Shown here piece by piece: positions 61,876-64,000 of a stretch of DNA of 64,000 nucleotides. The position numbers and the translations under genes are program-made. Below the pieces are notes generated by a model that did not search any database, was not told the origin of the DNA, and saw nothing but the letters and a program-made list of their open reading frames with translations. Origin of the DNA: Hafnia paralvei ATCC 29927 (lineage in GTDB: Bacteria; Pseudomonadota; Gammaproteobacteria; Enterobacterales; Enterobacteriaceae); the NCBI RefSeq assembly GCF_001655005.1, contig NZ_LXET01000013.1, positions 1 to 64,000 of the forward strand, given 5' to 3'. The first letter of the stretch is position 1; every line of letters starts with the position of its first letter.

Positions 61876-63828
61876 ATGTGGAATTTCTGGCAGTTTCTTA
61901 CGAGAGAACTTAGCGCAGCTCCGGGGCGGGGAAACTATACCCTGCGCCTGACGCTTAGTTGTGCCGTGCTGATCACGCTGTTTATGGCTCTGCAGATCCC
62001 ATTTTTAGCGGTTGCGCTGATTGTGGTGTTTTATGTCAGTCAGCCTAACGTGTTGATGATCAAACTGGTTAGCGTGGTGTTTTTTATTACGGTCAGCGTT
62101 GCGCTTGGCGGGGTCATTCTTATCATCAAGTGGACCTATGATTATCCGTTGATCCGCCTAGTGGCCTCGGTTTTTCTATTTTTCTGCTCGATGTACCTGA
62201 TGCGGATTCTGGGCAAACTCGGGATGGCTTTTTTTGTTATGGGGTTGGTGGTGATCTACGCTCAGACCTTCCCATCGATGACGAGTCAGAGTGAAGTGCT
62301 GGTTCGTTTGCTGCTTTGGCTGTGGGTGGCAATTAATACCGCTATTTTGGTGACGCTCTTGGTGAATGCGTGTTTTCTACAGGCGTTTCCAGGCTACCAG
62401 TTTAAAAGTCGGCTCGCGCTGATGTTCCGTGAAGCCGGGTCACTGCTAGCGGGGAACCATGCGGATACAAAGCGACCGACGCTAAAAGATATTGCCGATC
62501 AGTTTACCCAACTGCAATCACTGTATAAACAGGCAAACCGTTCTAGCTCTGACATTGCGGCAAGGCCGCAGGCATGGCAATCGATGATGGGGGCTGCGGT
62601 GCGCTGCTATCATCTTGCGGTTCTTCTTCAGCCTATGAATAGCGCTTCTGAGAACCACGCACACGCCCAGCAATTATCTGCAATGCTCGGGGAACTGGCT
62701 TTGCATCTAGACGATGGCAAATTGCCTGATATTCAGCCTTTTCCACTCACTGACGATATGGCAAACGGCGCTATATTGCGGGAAATATCGACTATCGTTG
62801 GCAAACTGGCGCGCGGTGAAGAGGTTCCACTTCCCGCAGGAGAAGTTGAGAAAGAACCCTTATTGGCGCCAGATGCATGGAGTAATCCGACCTATTTACA
62901 TTTTGCACTCAAGACGTTGCTAGCGACCCTCTTGTGCTATGTATTTTATACGGCGGCTGATTGGCAGGGGATTCATACCATCATGCTAAGCTGCGTTATC
63001 GTTGCTCAGCCGGGTCTAGGCGCAACGATGCAAAAAACGTGGCTACGTATCGGCGGTGCGTTAATTGCGACGCTGCTGGCGCTACTGTTACTCGTATTTA
63101 TACAGCCCTATACGGATTCGATTATCGGTCTATTGGCGATGAGTCTGCCAGTGATGGCGCTTTCTGCTTGGATCGCCGCAGGTTCGGATCGTATCGCCTA
63201 TGCAGGGATCCAAATCGGCTTTACCTTTTCACTGGCGTTCCTGAACTGGTTTGGCCCGCTGACTAATTTAACCGAACTACGCGATAGGGTGATTGGTATC
63301 CTGCTTGGTGTACTGGTCTCGTCAATTGTTCATCTTTATCTGTGGCCTGAGAGTGAAGCGCCGAAGCTCAAATCGAGTTTGGCTCGCCTCTATAATCAGG
63401 CTGCGAAGTATCTGGCGGCTAGGGGCGAGGAGGTCAAAATCCTTCCTCTATTTCATGCGTTGGCGACGACGGAGTCGCTTATCAATCGTGTTGCGGCCGA
63501 GCCCATAAATACCTATGCCTATCCGTATCCAGAAGTTAGACGGTGGCCGGTGAAGTCTTGTTTTAATCAGGTGCAAGAAGTGGTGCGTTTAAGTGAGGGC
63601 TACCGATTGTATGCTCCGCAAGGGGACGATTTCCTCCAGCGTTGTGCCGCTCGGTTGCAGGACTATGCCAACAGCATCGAGCAACCACAGGTAAAAATAC
63701 CAAGCTCGTTTACGGCGACCGGAAGCGCAGGGAATCCGTTCGGCCCTCCATTGACGGCAGCGCTGGCGATGCTACCACATTGGCATTCTGCAACTTCCGA
63801 CATTCAGCAACAGGCAAATCAGCAATGA
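61876..63828 (+). CDS. mdtO: MdtO FUSC-family efflux protein
   Basis: A 650-residue inner-membrane protein with two sets of about five TM helices (residues about 20-170 and 350-500) separated by cytoplasmic segments: the FUSC/AaeB architecture. It is the pump component for MdtNOP, reported to export sulfur drugs and puromycin in E. coli. Its stop overlaps the mdtP start (ATGA). Confidence 0.92.
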   Translation: MWNFWQFLTRELSAAPGRGNYTLRLTLSCAVLITLFMALQIPFLAVALIVVFYVSQPNVLMIKLVSVVFFITVSVALGGVILIIKWTYDYPLIRLVASVFLFFCSMYLMRILGKLGMAFFVMGLVVIYAQTFPSMTSQSEVLVRLLLWLWVAINTAILVTLLVNACFLQAFPGYQFKSRLALMFREAGSLLAGNHADTKRPTLKDIADQFTQLQSLYKQANRSSSDIAARPQAWQSMMGAAVRCYHLAVLLQPMNSASENHAHAQQLSAMLGELALHLDDGKLPDIQPFPLTDDMANGAILREISTIVGKLARGEEVPLPAGEVEKEPLLAPDAWSNPTYLHFALKTLLATLLCYVFYTAADWQGIHTIMLSCVIVAQPGLGATMQKTWLRIGGALIATLLALLLLVFIQPYTDSIIGLLAMSLPVMALSAWIAAGSDRIAYAGIQIGFTFSLAFLNWFGPLTNLTELRDRVIGILLGVLVSSIVHLYLWPESEAPKLKSSLARLYNQAAKYLAARGEEVKILPLFHALATTESLINRVAAEPINTYAYPYPEVRRWPVKSCFNQVQEVVRLSEGYRLYAPQGDDFLQRCAARLQDYANSIEQPQVKIPSSFTATGSAGNPFGPPLTAALAMLPHWHSATSDIQQQANQQ

Positions 63829-64000
63829 GAAAAATGGAATCCGCGGCACGCTTTTGGCGTTATTCATCGATAGCTTTTGCACTGTTCCTGTTGTCTGGAT
63901 GCGCTTTGATTCAGGACGATCCAGGTAAAGTGCCGATAGTAAACCCGCAACAGGCGCAGCTTTCACAGGTTATTCATTTGGCAAATAGCGACTGGCCAGC
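63825..64000 (+). CDS. mdtP: MdtP outer-membrane factor, partial
   Basis: The first 58 codons of a TolC-like outer-membrane lipoprotein: signal and lipobox (FALFLLSGC), then ALIQDDPGKVP and LSQVIHLANSDWP, matching MdtP. The gene runs past the window edge. Confidence 0.9.
   Translation, partial: MRKMESAARFWRYSSIAFALFLLSGCALIQDDPGKVPIVNPQQAQLSQVIHLANSDWP

Overview
The window looks like a chromosomal segment of a member of the order Enterobacterales. The right end carries a cbpA-cbpM pair followed by ytcA-mdtN-mdtO-mdtP in the same arrangement of proteins as the enterobacterial versions, and the left and middle parts carry P4/CP4-57-type island debris (a broken P4-type integrase, alpA, yfjP, truncated yfjQ, topAI-yjhQ-yjhP) typical of that order. 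Genus cannot be fixed by eye; a Hafnia- or Serratia-like host would fit but is a guess.

Layout. 0.1-0.6 kb: integrase remnant. 0.8-4.3 kb: a complete hxsDBCA (His-Xaa-Ser) radical-SAM modification system. 4.7-15.1 kb: small AraC and DUF1471 genes, then a stress/aldehyde-metabolism block (NmrA-like reductase, two aldo/keto reductases, LysR regulators, zinc alcohol dehydrogenases, short-chain dehydrogenases). 15.2-24.0 kb: a two-component system (CusRS/HprRS type) inside a set of genes mostly encoding exported redox proteins: two flavodoxins, a Tat-type aldo/keto reductase, a DUF4405 membrane cytochrome, cupin, carboxymuconolactone-decarboxylase-like protein, and a cysteine-free FGE-fold protein. 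Three of the promoters there carry the same 27-bp box, and a fourth degenerate copy sits upstream of the DUF1471 gene. 24.2-25.4 kb: Bcr/CflA efflux pump.

25.6-31.5 kb: remnant of a phage satellite or CP4-57-like island (two Rep-like Gp2 proteins, zinc-ribbon protein, AlpA, yfjP, truncated yfjQ). 31.5-39.6 kb: surface-adhesin module: MarT/FidL-like membrane regulator pair, EAL phosphodiesterase, Aah/TibC-type heptosyltransferase, a 1148-residue AIDA-type autotransporter with many strand-loop-strand repeats, and a LuxR-type regulator. 39.7-43.2 kb: decayed genes, a zinc-ribbon protein and a topAI-yjhQ-yjhP toxin-antitoxin operon.

43.4-48.2 kb: a GGDEF protein and a second copy of the SDR-ADH gene pair found at 13-15 kb, surrounded by fragments of the FGE-like, flavodoxin and dkg-type reductase genes of the left half. 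48.5-55.1 kb: a catabolic operon LacI regulator / GPH sugar symporter / GH32 / GH91 / PfkB kinase, best read as uptake and intracellular breakdown of difructose anhydride or inulobiose. 55.3-58.9 kb: LysR regulator with a divergent exported hydrolase and a NepI-like efflux protein. 59.1-64.0 kb: cbpAM and ytcA-mdtNOP, the last gene running off the edge.
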